Below, piece by piece: positions 17,370 through 26,882 of a stretch of DNA of 64,000 nt (position 1 is its first letter; every line of letters begins with the position of its first letter). A program made the position numbers and the translations under genes. This stretch comes from Acidobacteriaceae bacterium. GTDB lineage: Bacteria > Acidobacteriota > Terriglobia > Terriglobales > Acidobacteriaceae. The notes below the pieces were generated by a model, which saw nothing but the letters and a program-made list of their open reading frames with translations, did not search any database and was not told the origin of the DNA. The DNA lies in NCBI GenBank assembly GCA_027449545.1, contig DAIDLI010000140.1, forward strand, positions 1 to 64,000, in the 5' to 3' direction.

Positions 17370-18848
17370 ATGTTTCGCAGAACTTTCTTGAAGACTGTCC
17401 TAGCCAGTGCGGGGGCCACTCTAGTCGAGTCCAGCATAAAAGCGGACGCTGCCGAGGCGATTGCCCCGCCCGCTGCCCGCGCCACCAAGAAGAGAGTTGT
17501 CATCGGCGGAGCGGGTATTACCGGTCTCTGTTGCGGCTATGAACTCATGAAGGCCGGCTTCGATGTAACCATTCTTGAAGCTGCGGGAAGATACAGCGGA
17601 CATGTCTTCACAGGTAGAGATGGCCTGTCCGATGGACTGTACGCCGACTTTGGCGCAGATCACATCACCAAGCCAGGATACGAACGCCTCTTCGCCTACG
17701 CCGACCAGTTCAACATCCCTGTGATTCCCTATCCCAACGCGGAGGGATCGTGGCTTCCGTACAACGACGACGACCTGCGATGGATACACGGCAAGTTTTA
17801 CACCAACAAGATGCTGGCAGATCCATTCACGATCCTGTCGCTGGGCTTCAATCATCGTGAAGCGCATTTCTTGTCGCAGCATCCATGGTACGAACTTCAG
17901 AATTTTTACCTCCAGCGCTACGTAGAGCAGATCAAAGACCCCTATCGGCCGTTCGGAATCGGCCTTGACGATCTCGACAAGATCCCAACGTCGGCACTCT
18001 ACAAAAAGGAGGGTGCGTCACAGGCCGCGATTGCCTATCTCGGAGGCGAAGACACCAGCGCCCTTTACAGAATTTGGCGGATGGCCGCCATGAAGTCTCG
18101 AGGAATTCCGCCCTCCGAAGGCCACATCTTCCGGCTCAAAGGTGGGAACGAGCAACTCCCGATCGCGTTTGCCAGGCGGCTCGGCAGCCGGGTCAAGCTA
18201 GCTCACCCGATCACCGCGATACAGCAGAACGAGAAAGGAGTCGGAGTCAGTTATCGAGAGTATGGCCGTCCTGGAGAGAAGGTTCTGCACGCAGACTATT
18301 TTGTGAACTGCATTAGCCTCACCATCTTCCGAAACATCCCTGTTACGCCTACTCTCTCCGCCGCAAAACAGTACGTAGTCGATAACCTGACTTACACCTC
18401 TCATCCTTTTTACGTGTTCGAGGCCAGTTCCAGGTTCTGGCTCGAGGATGGCCTTAAAAGCATCAACATGGAGTTCGATCACCCCGACATCTCTTCGATT
18501 TGGGAGGTGCCCAGCGAAGTGGAGACAACCCGCGTCCTCTTGAAGGCAAACGGACCGGGTGGTCTCTCTCCACAGCGCGTTCTGGCTGCATTCCGCCAGG
18601 TATACCCGGGCAAGCGCGATACCATCGTGCAGGCGTTAACCAAGGATTGGACGCAGGACAAGCTTGCGCCCAGTTGTGAAATGGAGCCGTTCCCCATAGG
18701 CCAGATGCACAGATTCTGGCCGGAGATTTTGAAGCCGGAGGGCAGAATCTACTTCGCGGGAACCTATGCAGACCTCCTCAGCCGCGGCATGGAATCCTGC
18801 ATTCGATCCGCTCAGCGAATAGCCCACGAGATTCAGGAGGCACAATGA
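17370..18848 (+). CDS. Tat-exported FAD-dependent amine-oxidase-fold oxidoreductase
   Basis: This 492-residue flavoprotein has a twin-arginine signal (FRRTFLKTVLASAGATL). The FAD-binding GxGxxG is at residues 47-52 (GAGITG), with the ribose-binding glutamate near E70 (VTILEAAGRYSGH). A C-terminal FAD motif reads RIYFAGTYADLLSRGMESC. It belongs to the flavin amine oxidoreductase superfamily, whose members oxidise amines or related C-N/C-H bonds. Its stop overlaps the start of the cytochrome c gene (ATGA), so electrons probably pass to that cytochrome in the periplasm rather than to oxygen. An amino sugar or a sugar-derived intermediate is a plausible but unproven substrate. Confidence 0.85.
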   Translation: MFRRTFLKTVLASAGATLVESSIKADAAEAIAPPAARATKKRVVIGGAGITGLCCGYELMKAGFDVTILEAAGRYSGHVFTGRDGLSDGLYADFGADHITKPGYERLFAYADQFNIPVIPYPNAEGSWLPYNDDDLRWIHGKFYTNKMLADPFTILSLGFNHREAHFLSQHPWYELQNFYLQRYVEQIKDPYRPFGIGLDDLDKIPTSALYKKEGASQAAIAYLGGEDTSALYRIWRMAAMKSRGIPPSEGHIFRLKGGNEQLPIAFARRLGSRVKLAHPITAIQQNEKGVGVSYREYGRPGEKVLHADYFVNCISLTIFRNIPVTPTLSAAKQYVVDNLTYTSHPFYVFEASSRFWLEDGLKSINMEFDHPDISSIWEVPSEVETTRVLLKANGPGGLSPQRVLAAFRQVYPGKRDTIVQALTKDWTQDKLAPSCEMEPFPIGQMHRFWPEILKPEGRIYFAGTYADLLSRGMESCIRSAQRIAHEIQEAQ

Positions 18849-19585
18849 CATCCCGGGATCGGATACGAGTTGTCGGGCTGCGACTCGCTTTTCCTGCTCT
18901 TTTTGTGGCGTTGCTTTTTCACGTAAGTCGCGCAATCTCACTCGCTGCCAGCGCCGACGAGCCAGCCGTCAAGATTACGTCGCCCAAAGAGAACAGCGCT
19001 TATGCGTGGAACACTCTTGTTCCCTACAGCGTAGTCGTCACTTACCAGGGTAAGTCCACGGAGTATCAGGAACTCCCGGCGGACCAGGTATTAATGACCG
19101 CTACCTACGTTTCGGACTTATCGGCGCTAACGGCAGCTCCTGGCAACATGCGCCCCCCTGCCGGTCTTCTCGACATCATCAGATCTAATTGCCTGGGATG
19201 TCACGAGTTCACGGCCAAGGCCATGGGGCCTTCTTTCGCTGCCATTGCAAAGCGGTATCCGCAAAGTCCGGCGACAATAAGCACGCTATCTCACTCCATC
19301 CGCAGCGGCTCCACGGGGGTCTGGGGTGCGCAGAGTATGCCTCCACACCCGGAGTTTACGGAGGATCAGGCCCATGCAATTGCACTTTGGATCATGAAGA
19401 TTGCAGCGAACCCGAACGTAAGTTATTACGTCGGAACGGAAGGAACGATCCGCATGAAGGCGCCGGGGAGCCCGGGCGCGCACGCAGGCATACTTCTTAC
19501 AGCGACTTATAGCAGCCCATCCTCTTCGGCAGACCCAAAGAGCGCTCCGTACGGCGAAGCCACGGTGATTCTCCGCGGCAAATGA
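18845..19585 (+). CDS. Exported mono-heme cytochrome c
   Basis: The 246-residue product has an N-terminal signal or anchor segment (about residues 9-30). A beta-type segment precedes a class I cytochrome c domain with the heme site CLGCH at 116-120 and a likely axial methionine, M165 in GAQSMPPHPEFT. The tail of about 60 residues is beta-rich and resembles a small ligand-binding domain. The start overlaps the flavoprotein stop by four bases, so the two should be made in equal amounts and work together, the cytochrome acting as electron acceptor for the FAD enzyme. It is the last gene of the rightward cluster. Confidence 0.88.
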   Translation: MTSRDRIRVVGLRLAFPALFVALLFHVSRAISLAASADEPAVKITSPKENSAYAWNTLVPYSVVVTYQGKSTEYQELPADQVLMTATYVSDLSALTAAPGNMRPPAGLLDIIRSNCLGCHEFTAKAMGPSFAAIAKRYPQSPATISTLSHSIRSGSTGVWGAQSMPPHPEFTEDQAHAIALWIMKIAANPNVSYYVGTEGTIRMKAPGSPGAHAGILLTATYSSPSSSADPKSAPYGEATVILRGK

Positions 19586-19749
19586 AGGCTCCAACCGAAT
19601 CGCAGATCTCCTGGCGCAGGTATCCCGGTCAACCAGCCCCACGACGAGGGCCATTCTTCACGACACAAGGCAGGCCATGGCGGGTTCCTCGATCGGGCAG
19701 ATCCGGCGTTGAAACCGACTCAGATTTTTTTGGGATTACTTCGAGGATC

Positions 19750-19842
19750 TGGCGGAGAGAGGGGGATTCGAACCCCCGATAGAGCTTTTGACCCTATAAC
19801 GGTTTAGCAAACCGCCGCCTTCAGCCACTCGGCCATCTCTCC
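19750..19842 (-). tRNA. tRNA-Ser(GCT)
   Basis: Class II tRNA on the minus strand. Acceptor GGAGAGA (19842-19836) pairs with TCTCTCC (19760-19754). The anticodon loop TTGCTAA gives anticodon GCT, a long variable arm is present, the T-loop reads GGTTCGAATCC, and CCA is encoded at 19752-19750. All stems fold. Confidence 0.97.
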
Positions 19843-19922
19843 TGGTCACAGTTGGGATTATACCGGAATCGGGCGCGATTCTCCCTACCCTTCACTGCCT
19901 GCGGCGATGATAAATTCACACT

Positions 19923-21287
19923 GTGCCGCCCCAAAAGAAATCTTTGCCGAGCCGGATGCCCCTGCTGCCCCTGGTGGCCGCCACGTTTTTCATGGTTTCG
20001 GGAGGCCCCTACGGCATCGAAGACATCCTTGGCGGCGCCGGTTTCCGGGATGCGATCCTCATTCTGCTGGCATTGCCGCTGGTCTGGTGTCTGCCCACGG
20101 CGCTCATGCTCGGCGAGCTCTCCGCCGCCATTCCCGCTGAGGGCGGCTTTTATGTGTGGGTGCGCCGCGCCATGGGCCCCTTCTGGGGCGCGCAGGAGAG
20201 CTGGCTTTCCCTCTCCGCCAGCATCTTCGACATGGCGCTCTACCCTTCGATCTTTGTTTTGTACCTGGGCCAGTTCAGCCCAGCTCTGACGGCGGGATGG
20301 CGAGGTTACGGCTGGTCGCTGGGCGTGGTGGCGCTGTGCTGCGCCTGGAACCTGCTGGGCGCGCCCGAGGTGGGCCGCGATTCTGTCGCCCTGTTCGCAC
20401 TACTGATGGCGCCCTTTGCGATCTTTGTCGTCTTGGGTATCCGGCATGGATTCAGCGCCCACCCCGCAATTGACTGGAGCCGCTCAGCCTCGCATGCGGG
20501 CTTCTCCACGGCTATTCTGGTGGCGCTGTGGAATTACATGGGCTGGGACAACGCCACGACAGTCGCGCAGGAGGTCGAGGATCCACAGCGGAACTACCCT
20601 CGAGCCATCTTCGGGGCGATCACGCTGACCGTGGCCAGCTACATTCTGCCCTTGCTGGCTATGGCCATGGCCGGCCTGCCGACCAGCAGCTTTGCTACCG
20701 GCGACTGGGCTTTGGCAGCCGGCGCGGTGGGCGGATCACTGCTGGCAATGGGCGTGATCGCTGGCGGCTGCATCACCGGAGTAGGCATGTTCAACGCCCT
20801 GGCCATGAGCTACGCGCGACTTCCGATGGCGATGGCCGAGGATGGTTTGTTGCCACGGCCGCTGGCGCGACGCAATCGCCGCGGCGCCCCCTGGTTGAGC
20901 GTGCTGGCATGTGGCGCTGCCTGGGCGCTGGCCCTCAAGCTGCCGTTCGAACGGCTGATTTCCATTGACCTTATTTTGTACGGCGGTAGCCTACTGCTGG
21001 AGTTTGCGGCGCTGGCCGTGTTGCGCATCCGCGAACCTGGACTCGCACGCCCCTTCCGGGCCGGCGGCAATGCGACGGCGTTCCTGCTGGGTGTGGGCCC
21101 AGCACTGCTGATCGCCTATGCGCTTTGGGCTTCGCGGGATGAGAAGCTGATCGGTTCGGTATCGGCCTTGGGGGCAGCGGCGGGAGTAGCCCTGATGGGA
21201 CCGCTGCTCTACTGGCTCACCGCGCCGCTTCGCACAGCGCGGGGCAAAGCCCTGGCCGCAGATCAAGCGGTAGAACAGGAGGGCTAG
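19923..21287 (+). CDS. APC-superfamily amino acid/amine permease
   Basis: This is a 454-residue integral membrane transporter with about twelve hydrophobic helices. Motifs typical of the amino acid-polyamine-organocation superfamily are present: ATFFMVSGGPYGIEDILGGAG in helix 1, IPAEGGFYVWVRRAMGPFWG in helices 2-3, and ALWNYMGWDNATTVAQEVED with PQRNYPRAI around helix 6. The start is GTG 19923; an ATG at 19959 (residue 13) is an alternative. It stands alone between the tRNA and a convergent terminator. Substrate cannot be predicted; amino acids or polyamines are usual. Confidence 0.88.
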   Translation: MPPQKKSLPSRMPLLPLVAATFFMVSGGPYGIEDILGGAGFRDAILILLALPLVWCLPTALMLGELSAAIPAEGGFYVWVRRAMGPFWGAQESWLSLSASIFDMALYPSIFVLYLGQFSPALTAGWRGYGWSLGVVALCCAWNLLGAPEVGRDSVALFALLMAPFAIFVVLGIRHGFSAHPAIDWSRSASHAGFSTAILVALWNYMGWDNATTVAQEVEDPQRNYPRAIFGAITLTVASYILPLLAMAMAGLPTSSFATGDWALAAGAVGGSLLAMGVIAGGCITGVGMFNALAMSYARLPMAMAEDGLLPRPLARRNRRGAPWLSVLACGAAWALALKLPFERLISIDLILYGGSLLLEFAALAVLRIREPGLARPFRAGGNATAFLLGVGPALLIAYALWASRDEKLIGSVSALGAAAGVALMGPLLYWLTAPLRTARGKALAADQAVEQEG

Positions 21288-21294
21288 GCCTGGT

Positions 21295-21319
21295 GCTGCG
21301 CCGCGCCAGGCGGCGCAGC
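21295..21319. terminator. Hairpin between convergent genes
   Basis: GCTGCGCCGC (21295-21304) pairs perfectly with GCGGCGCAGC (21310-21319) around a five-base loop, between the converging permease and pyrophosphatase genes. No T-run follows on either strand, but position and strength fit a bidirectional terminator. Confidence 0.6.
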
Positions 21320-21323
21320 CGCC

Positions 21324-21893
21324 TCAAGCCTTGCTTACAGCTTCCTTGCTTGCTTCCAGCGCCAGAGCACTCTTGCCGTCGCTGAACAGCTTCATCGCAC
21401 GGGCCACCCGGTCGCGCGCGTACGCCGCGTCGTGCCAGCCCTTGATCTCCACCCGCTTGCCTTCCAAATCCTTATAGATAGAGAAGAAGTGCGTGATCTC
21501 CTTGAGCATGTGCGGATAGATATCGGTATAGTTCCACACCCCGTTGTAGCGGGGGTTGTTTTTACCTACGGCCAGCACCTTTTCGTCGAGAATGCCCTGG
21601 TCGAGCATCTCCAGCAGGCCGATGGGCCGGACCTCCTGCACACATCCAGGGAAAGTCGCATCGGGCACCAGCACCAGCACGTCCAGCGGGTCGCCGTCGT
21701 CGCTCAAGGTGGAAGGAATGAAGCCATAGTCCCCCGGATAATGCACTGGGGAGTGTAAGTTGCGGTCCAGCTTGAAGACGTGCAGCTTTTTGTCGTACTC
21801 GAACTTCTGGGTGCCGTCCTTGGGGATTTCGATCACCGCGCGGAACACCTCCGGCGCGCGATCGCCCACGGGCAGTTCAAGGTAATTGGTCAT
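21324..21893 (-). CDS. ppa: Inorganic pyrophosphatase, family I
   Basis: The soluble cytoplasmic enzyme hydrolyses pyrophosphate to phosphate and so drives biosynthetic reactions forward. Its 189 residues contain the family I features: KFEYDKKLHVFKLDRNL, YPGDYGFIPSTL and the metal-binding signature DDGDPLDVLVL with its three aspartates. A further NPRYN and the KLVEIKGWHD-like segment (here KRVEIKGWHD) complete the active site. Length is normal for bacteria. It is divergent from purS and monocistronic. Confidence 0.97.
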   Translation of the reverse strand: MTNYLELPVGDRAPEVFRAVIEIPKDGTQKFEYDKKLHVFKLDRNLHSPVHYPGDYGFIPSTLSDDGDPLDVLVLVPDATFPGCVQEVRPIGLLEMLDQGILDEKVLAVGKNNPRYNGVWNYTDIYPHMLKEITHFFSIYKDLEGKRVEIKGWHDAAYARDRVARAMKLFSDGKSALALEASKEAVSKA

Positions 21894-22041
21894 TCGGTCT
21901 AGCTCCTTGGATTGGGGAAATCTTCCGCGTCTCTTGCATGGCCCGGAAACATAAAAACACGCAATCTGCGGTGCTCAGCAAAGCTCCTGTTCGGGCTGCC
22001 GGGCGGGTGCAGCCCGCAGGGTCCTTCTATAATCAAGGATC

Positions 22042-22287
22042 ATGAAGGCGCATGTCTACGTGACTCTCAAAACTTCGGTTCTGGATCCCCAGGGCCAAAC
22101 CATCCAGAACGCTCTCCGCAAGCTCGGCTTTGGTGAAGTCTCGGCCGTGCGCCAGGGCAAGTATTTCGTGCTTTCACTGGCTGACGGGCTCAGTTCTGAA
22201 GCTGCCCGCGCCCAGGTGGAGCGGATCGCCGCGGACGTATTGACCAACCCGGTCATTGAAGAATACACGTACCGCATTGAGGACTGA
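22042..22287 (+). CDS. purS: PurS, FGAR amidotransferase small subunit
   Basis: PurS bridges PurL and PurQ in the small-type formylglycinamide ribonucleotide amidotransferase of purine synthesis. The 81 residues show the family pattern: AHVYVTLKTSVLDPQGQTI, ALRKLGFGEVSAVRQGKYF, and a C-terminal stretch VLTNPVIEEYTYRIED. purQ and purL are not next to it in this window; the next gene is glmS after 76 bases. Its start is clear and its length is normal. Confidence 0.93.
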   Translation: MKAHVYVTLKTSVLDPQGQTIQNALRKLGFGEVSAVRQGKYFVLSLADGLSSEAARAQVERIAADVLTNPVIEEYTYRIED

Positions 22288-22363
22288 GTCATCCGGGTCC
22301 GCGCCGCCTACCCATCTGATGCGCAAACCCGATTCGCTGCCGCCCTTCGCATAAAATCAGTGC

Positions 22364-24247
22364 ATGTGTGGAATCGTCGGTTACGTCGGCCGCAAGAAAG
22401 TTGTGCCTGTCATTGTGGAAGGGCTGCGCAGGCTGGAATATCGCGGTTATGACTCCGCGGGAATTGCCGTAGGCAACTGCGGCCGTCCCACTCTCGATGT
22501 GCGCCGCGCTCCCGGCAAGCTCTTCAACCTGGAGCAGGTGCTGCGCGAGGAACCGCTGGAGGGTACCTTCGGCATCGGCCACACCCGGTGGGCGACCCAC
22601 GGGCGACCCACCGAAGAGAATGCCCATCCGCATCGCGACTGCACCGGCCGGATCGTGGTAGTGCACAACGGCATCGTCGAAAATTATCTCGACCTGAAAC
22701 CCGAGCTGACGGCCAAAGGCCACCGGTTCGTCACCGAAACCGATACAGAAGTCATCGCCCACCTCATCGAGCAGGTGCAGAAAGACGCCGAGGCCGGTGG
22801 CGCACCGCTCACCCTGGAAGCCGCGGTGCGGCGTGCCGTAAAGAGATTGACCGGCGCCTTCGCCCTGGGCGTGCTATCCGCCTCCGAACCGGACAAGATT
22901 GTCGCTGCACGCATGGGCCCTCCCGTCGTCATCGGCGTAGGCGAGGGCGAAGCCTTTGTCGCCTCCGACGTGCCTGGCATTCTCAGCCATACGCGCAATA
23001 TCTACTTCCTGGCGGACGGCGACATGGCCGTCCTCACGCCTGATGCCGTCACCTTGACCGACTTCGAAGGCAAGGCCATCGAGCGCGAACTCACCCGTAT
23101 CCAGTGGGATCCCATCCAGGCGGAAAAGGGGGGGTTCAAGCACTTCATGCTGAAGGAAATCTGGGAGCAGCCCCGCGCCATCCGCGAAACCACCCTGAGC
23201 CGCGTCTCGCTGGATTCCGGCAAAGTCTTCCTTGGCGAGATGGAGATTGCCGACGAAGAGCTGGCGCGCGCCGCCAGCATCAGCATCGCCGCCTGCGGCA
23301 CCAGTTGGCACGCGGGGCTCGCCGGCAAATACATGATCGAGCGGCTCGCCCGCCTGCCCGTCGACGTAGACTACGCCAGCGAATATCGCTACCGCGATCC
23401 CATCGCCGGCCCGGATGCGCTCGGTCTGCTGATCACGCAATCCGGCGAAACCGCCGATACCCTGGCCGCCCAGCGAGAGATGAAGGCCCTCGGCTCCAAG
23501 ACCGTCGCCATTTGCAACGTGGTGGGCGCGATGGTGGCACGCGAAGCCCATGGAGCCATCTATACCCATGCCGGTCCGGAGATCGGCGTGGCCTCGACCA
23601 AAGCCTTCATCTCGCAACTCACGGCTCTATTCCTGCTTGCGCTCAAGCTGGGCCAACTGCGCGGCAAGGTCGATACGGCGCAGTCCATTGAACTGATTGA
23701 GCAACTCAGCAAGGTGCCGGTCAAGATCGAGGAGTTGCTGCGCACCCGGAGCGCCCAATGCGAGCAGCTCGCCAAAGAATTTGCGCACGCCCGCGATTTT
23801 CTCTATCTCGGCCGAGGCATCCACTTCCCGATCGCGCTGGAGGGGGCGCTCAAGCTGAAAGAAATCTCCTACATTCACGCCGAGGGCTATCCCGCCGGCG
23901 AGATGAAGCACGGACCCAACGCTCTCATCGACGAGGATCTACCCGTCGTCGTGCTGGCCACGCGCGATGCATCCGATCCGGCCTCGCAGCTCCGCTACGA
24001 GAAGACGCTCTCCAACATTCAGGAAGTGACCGCCCGTTCCGGCCGCGTGATCGCCATCGCGACCGAAGGGGACACCACAGTCAGCAGCCTGGTGGAACAC
24101 GTCATCCATGTTCCGCCGGCACCCGAGGTGCTGGCGCCGCTGATCGAGATTGTGCCCTTGCAGTTGCTGGCCTACTATATCGCCGTCCGTCGCGGCTGCG
24201 ACGTAGACCAGCCCCGCAACCTCGCCAAGTCCGTTACTGTCGAGTAG
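22364..24247 (+). CDS. glmS: Glutamine-fructose-6-phosphate aminotransferase
   Basis: GlmS makes glucosamine-6-phosphate from fructose-6-phosphate and glutamine, the first step toward UDP-GlcNAc for peptidoglycan. The N-terminal glutaminase starts [12 protein letters not shown] with Cys2 as nucleophile after Met removal, then [19 protein letters not shown] and VHNGIVENY. Two SIS domains follow, with [27 protein letters not shown], and the C-terminal AKSVTVE. The length of 627 residues is normal. I see no glmS ribozyme in the 76 bases upstream. Confidence 0.97.
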   Translation: MCGIVGYVGRKKVVPVIVEGLRRLEYRGYDSAGIAVGNCGRPTLDVRRAPGKLFNLEQVLREEPLEGTFGIGHTRWATHGRPTEENAHPHRDCTGRIVVVHNGIVENYLDLKPELTAKGHRFVTETDTEVIAHLIEQVQKDAEAGGAPLTLEAAVRRAVKRLTGAFALGVLSASEPDKIVAARMGPPVVIGVGEGEAFVASDVPGILSHTRNIYFLADGDMAVLTPDAVTLTDFEGKAIERELTRIQWDPIQAEKGGFKHFMLKEIWEQPRAIRETTLSRVSLDSGKVFLGEMEIADEELARAASISIAACGTSWHAGLAGKYMIERLARLPVDVDYASEYRYRDPIAGPDALGLLITQSGETADTLAAQREMKALGSKTVAICNVVGAMVAREAHGAIYTHAGPEIGVASTKAFISQLTALFLLALKLGQLRGKVDTAQSIELIEQLSKVPVKIEELLRTRSAQCEQLAKEFAHARDFLYLGRGIHFPIALEGALKLKEISYIHAEGYPAGEMKHGPNALIDEDLPVVVLATRDASDPASQLRYEKTLSNIQEVTARSGRVIAIATEGDTTVSSLVEHVIHVPPAPEVLAPLIEIVPLQLLAYYIAVRRGCDVDQPRNLAKSVTVE

Positions 24248-24355
24248 GAGCTTAAATACGGGCGGCGGGCGCGGCGGAATGCGTATCCGCGCACCCCGAC
24301 AGCTACAGCAAACTGCCCTCAGCCGCGACCGGTCCAATGCTACGCTGAGAGCACA

Positions 24356-24805
24356 ATGCGTTCGGTCATACAGCGTGTTTCAAGAGCGTCGGTCGAGGTT
24401 GAAGGAAAGATTGTCGGCGAAATCGGAAAGGGGCTCCTGGTGCTGCTGGGAGTTTCTAAAACCGACACTGAGGCCGATGCAGCCTACCTCGCCACGAAGA
24501 TCGCTGGGCTGCGCATCTTTGAAGATGACGAAGGCAAGATGAACCGCAGCGTGGCGGAGATCGCTGGCGCGATTCTCGCCGTCTCCCAATTCACGCTTTA
24601 CGGGGACGTCCGCCGCGGTAAACGGCCGTCGTTCGACGATGCCGCACGGCCGGAACGCGCCCGCGAACTCTACGATTTTTTCGTCGCGCAGATCCGCCAG
24701 ATCGGTCTGCGCTGCGAAACCGGCCAGTTCCAAGCCATAATGTCCGTCTCGCTCACCAATGAAGGCCCGGTGACCATTCTTCTGGACAGCTCCCGGCAGT
24801 TCTAG
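24356..24805 (+). CDS. dtd: D-aminoacyl-tRNA deacylase
   Basis: DTD removes D-amino acids, and glycine mischarged on tRNA-Ala, from tRNAs in the cytoplasm. The 149 residues hold the two active-site motifs: [12 protein letters not shown] and the cross-subunit motif here reading [12 protein letters not shown]-terminal [17 protein letters not shown] is typical of the family. The gene lies 108 bases after glmS in the same direction and converges with the secreted hydrolase gene at 24888. Confidence 0.96.
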   Translation: MRSVIQRVSRASVEVEGKIVGEIGKGLLVLLGVSKTDTEADAAYLATKIAGLRIFEDDEGKMNRSVAEIAGAILAVSQFTLYGDVRRGKRPSFDDAARPERARELYDFFVAQIRQIGLRCETGQFQAIMSVSLTNEGPVTILLDSSRQF

Positions 24806-24887
24806 CGATTTCACTCGGGAGGTGCGGCGCGAGTCTTGCAGGACGCCCGCAACACAACCTCGGCCCGTCTCTCGCGAGCAGACTCGG

Positions 24888-26882
24888 TTACTGGACGTCC
24901 ACGGGATCTGCTTCCGTCACAGTCGCCGGTGCCGTCATCGCTCTCAGCATGCTCAGATCGAAGTCCTTGTACAAATCTGGGCAGAACATGTCCGGAACCT
25001 TGCTGGAGGAGACTGAGGCACGCAGCAGGTAATCCAGGCTCCGCATTCCCTGATGGATGGTAACGCTTTTGAAGAGCTGCGGTTCCATTGCTGCGGCTAC
25101 CAGAGAAACCACCTGCATGCGGTAGCCGGAGCTCTCCAGCGTAATCTCTGGGGCATGCCAGTGCTGGTGCGCCCAATGCGTGATGCCGATCACCTGGGCC
25201 GCTTCCAGCCCCAGCGGCGGATGCCCTGCCGCCTGCATCATGCTGCCAAAGCGGCCCACCTCTCCTCGTGCCGGGTTCGCGTCCCCCGTAAACAGAACTG
25301 ACAGCACCAGTACCTGATGCCCGCGCTCTACCTGGTAGCCGACCTCCGGGTAGTGATCCCAGGTTTCTTTGTCAGCTCCTTCCCTTCCCGCATCGTTCAA
25401 AATCACAGTCAACGGTGCGCCGTCGGGCGTCCATTTGGATTTGATCCACACTCCGGTAGCGCTCAGGCCATTACTGAGCGCAAAGCGCAGCGACACGGAC
25501 TCGACCGTGTTGTGATCCGTATCCGTCACGTACCAGGGGCGCGCCACGGTCACAGGCTGGTAATGCACAACCTTCGCCAGCCTCGCCCGCTCCGTCTTCA
25601 CCCACGCCGTGCGCTGACCGGCATCCGCCGGAATCTCCGGATGCTGCAACTTCGAAGCAAACTGCCTGGCCAGCGCAAGAATCGTCAGGTTGTTTTGCGG
25701 CAGATCCACCGAAAGTTGGGTGTAAGTGTCAATATCCTGGCCCACCTGAATCTCATCCGGCTTATCTGCGAGCTTGAACCACTTATCAAGAAACCGGTAA
25801 GTCTGCTGCCGGTCATCGTGGTCGTAGTTGTGCATCAGCACTTCTGCGTCTGCGTGGAAACCGAAGACATCCTGCTTGCCATACAGCGCGAAGAACGGCA
25901 TCACGTCGTCGTAGATATGCGGCTTCACGAGCGGCGCCCGGAAGCAGCAAGAGTCTTCCGCATTGTTCAGTTCCAGCGTGGGCCGCGGCGCCAGCATGGC
26001 CACAAACGTCGGGTAATCCTGACCGTTCAGCAGGTCCGGCGCAATCTGCTCGTAATCCCCCGGCTCGCCCGGAACTCTCATTGCCCGCCCTGCCAAAGAC
26101 GCAAAACCGGCCACCGGAATCACCGCCTTGATCCTGGTATCCAGGGCAGAAAGCATCAGCGTTTGCCAGCCGCCGCCCGACTGCCCGGTCATGGCAATGC
26201 GGCTTCTGTCCACGTGCGGGTCGTCATAGAGGTAGTCGAGTCCGCGGCGCATGGCCAGATAGAAGAGCCCCACTCCACGCACTCCCACCAGATCGAGGTC
26301 CGAGCCAAAGTAGTGATCGTTGGCGGGAGCCCGCAACTGCCCCATGCCCACGAAGTCCAGGCTCAGGGCGATCATGCCGCGCAGGGCTTCGTTGATGCAC
26401 AGCTTCTGCTGAAAGGGCATCGACAACCCGTCGGGGTAATGGCCCAGCACATTAAGTACGGCCGGAACCTTGCCCGACACCTGCGCCGGCTCGTACAAAA
26501 CCGCGACCGAATAAAAGCCGGGAACAATCTCGTACCTGAACTTTTCAACCCGATATCCCGCTCCCGCGGGAACCGGCGCCGGCCCCATGTCTTCGAACTT
26601 CGGCGGCGCATCGATCCATGCCTGCGGCCATCCGCGATAGATCACGTCCTTCAGAACGTGGGCGCGGAGCTTTTGCGCATCCGATGTCCACTGCTCTGCG
26701 CTGGCCGGCTGCGGCAGCCCGGCCGCTCGATCCATCAAGAACTGCTGCATCTGGTAGGTCACCACATCGGCAGCTTGCAGCCGCTGCGGCAGGAATTGAT
26801 GCACGGTTCCAGGAACCGTTTGAGCCGCACACGACGCGGCCATTGCGCCCAGCACAAGGGAAAGAAGACATTTGAGCTTCAT
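24888..26882 (-). CDS. Secreted two-domain alpha/beta hydrolase (acetyl xylan esterase-like)
   Basis: The product from ATG 26882 (GGAGA six bases upstream) has 664 residues. The longer open frame, reaching 27443, overlaps a permease gene and is not real. The protein starts with an export signal, LLSLVLGAMAASCAAQ, in which AASC could be a weak lipobox. The first hydrolase domain has nucleophile S235 in MTGQSGGGWQ and LDFVGMGQLR. The second, from about residue 430, lacks a clear nucleophile elbow. The layout matches the Tat-exported hydrolase at 13516-15747, suggesting that both are carbohydrate esterase-like enzymes. No glycan genes adjoin it here. Confidence 0.85.
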   Translation of the reverse strand: MKLKCLLSLVLGAMAASCAAQTVPGTVHQFLPQRLQAADVVTYQMQQFLMDRAAGLPQPASAEQWTSDAQKLRAHVLKDVIYRGWPQAWIDAPPKFEDMGPAPVPAGAGYRVEKFRYEIVPGFYSVAVLYEPAQVSGKVPAVLNVLGHYPDGLSMPFQQKLCINEALRGMIALSLDFVGMGQLRAPANDHYFGSDLDLVGVRGVGLFYLAMRRGLDYLYDDPHVDRSRIAMTGQSGGGWQTLMLSALDTRIKAVIPVAGFASLAGRAMRVPGEPGDYEQIAPDLLNGQDYPTFVAMLAPRPTLELNNAEDSCCFRAPLVKPHIYDDVMPFFALYGKQDVFGFHADAEVLMHNYDHDDRQQTYRFLDKWFKLADKPDEIQVGQDIDTYTQLSVDLPQNNLTILALARQFASKLQHPEIPADAGQRTAWVKTERARLAKVVHYQPVTVARPWYVTDTDHNTVESVSLRFALSNGLSATGVWIKSKWTPDGAPLTVILNDAGREGADKETWDHYPEVGYQVERGHQVLVLSVLFTGDANPARGEVGRFGSMMQAAGHPPLGLEAAQVIGITHWAHQHWHAPEITLESSGYRMQVVSLVAAAMEPQLFKSVTIHQGMRSLDYLLRASVSSSKVPDMFCPDLYKDFDLSMLRAMTAPATVTEADPVDVQ

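Noticed and set aside
22288-22363. glmS ribozyme upstream of glmS
   Set aside because: The gap is only 76 bases and no ribozyme-like core is visible.
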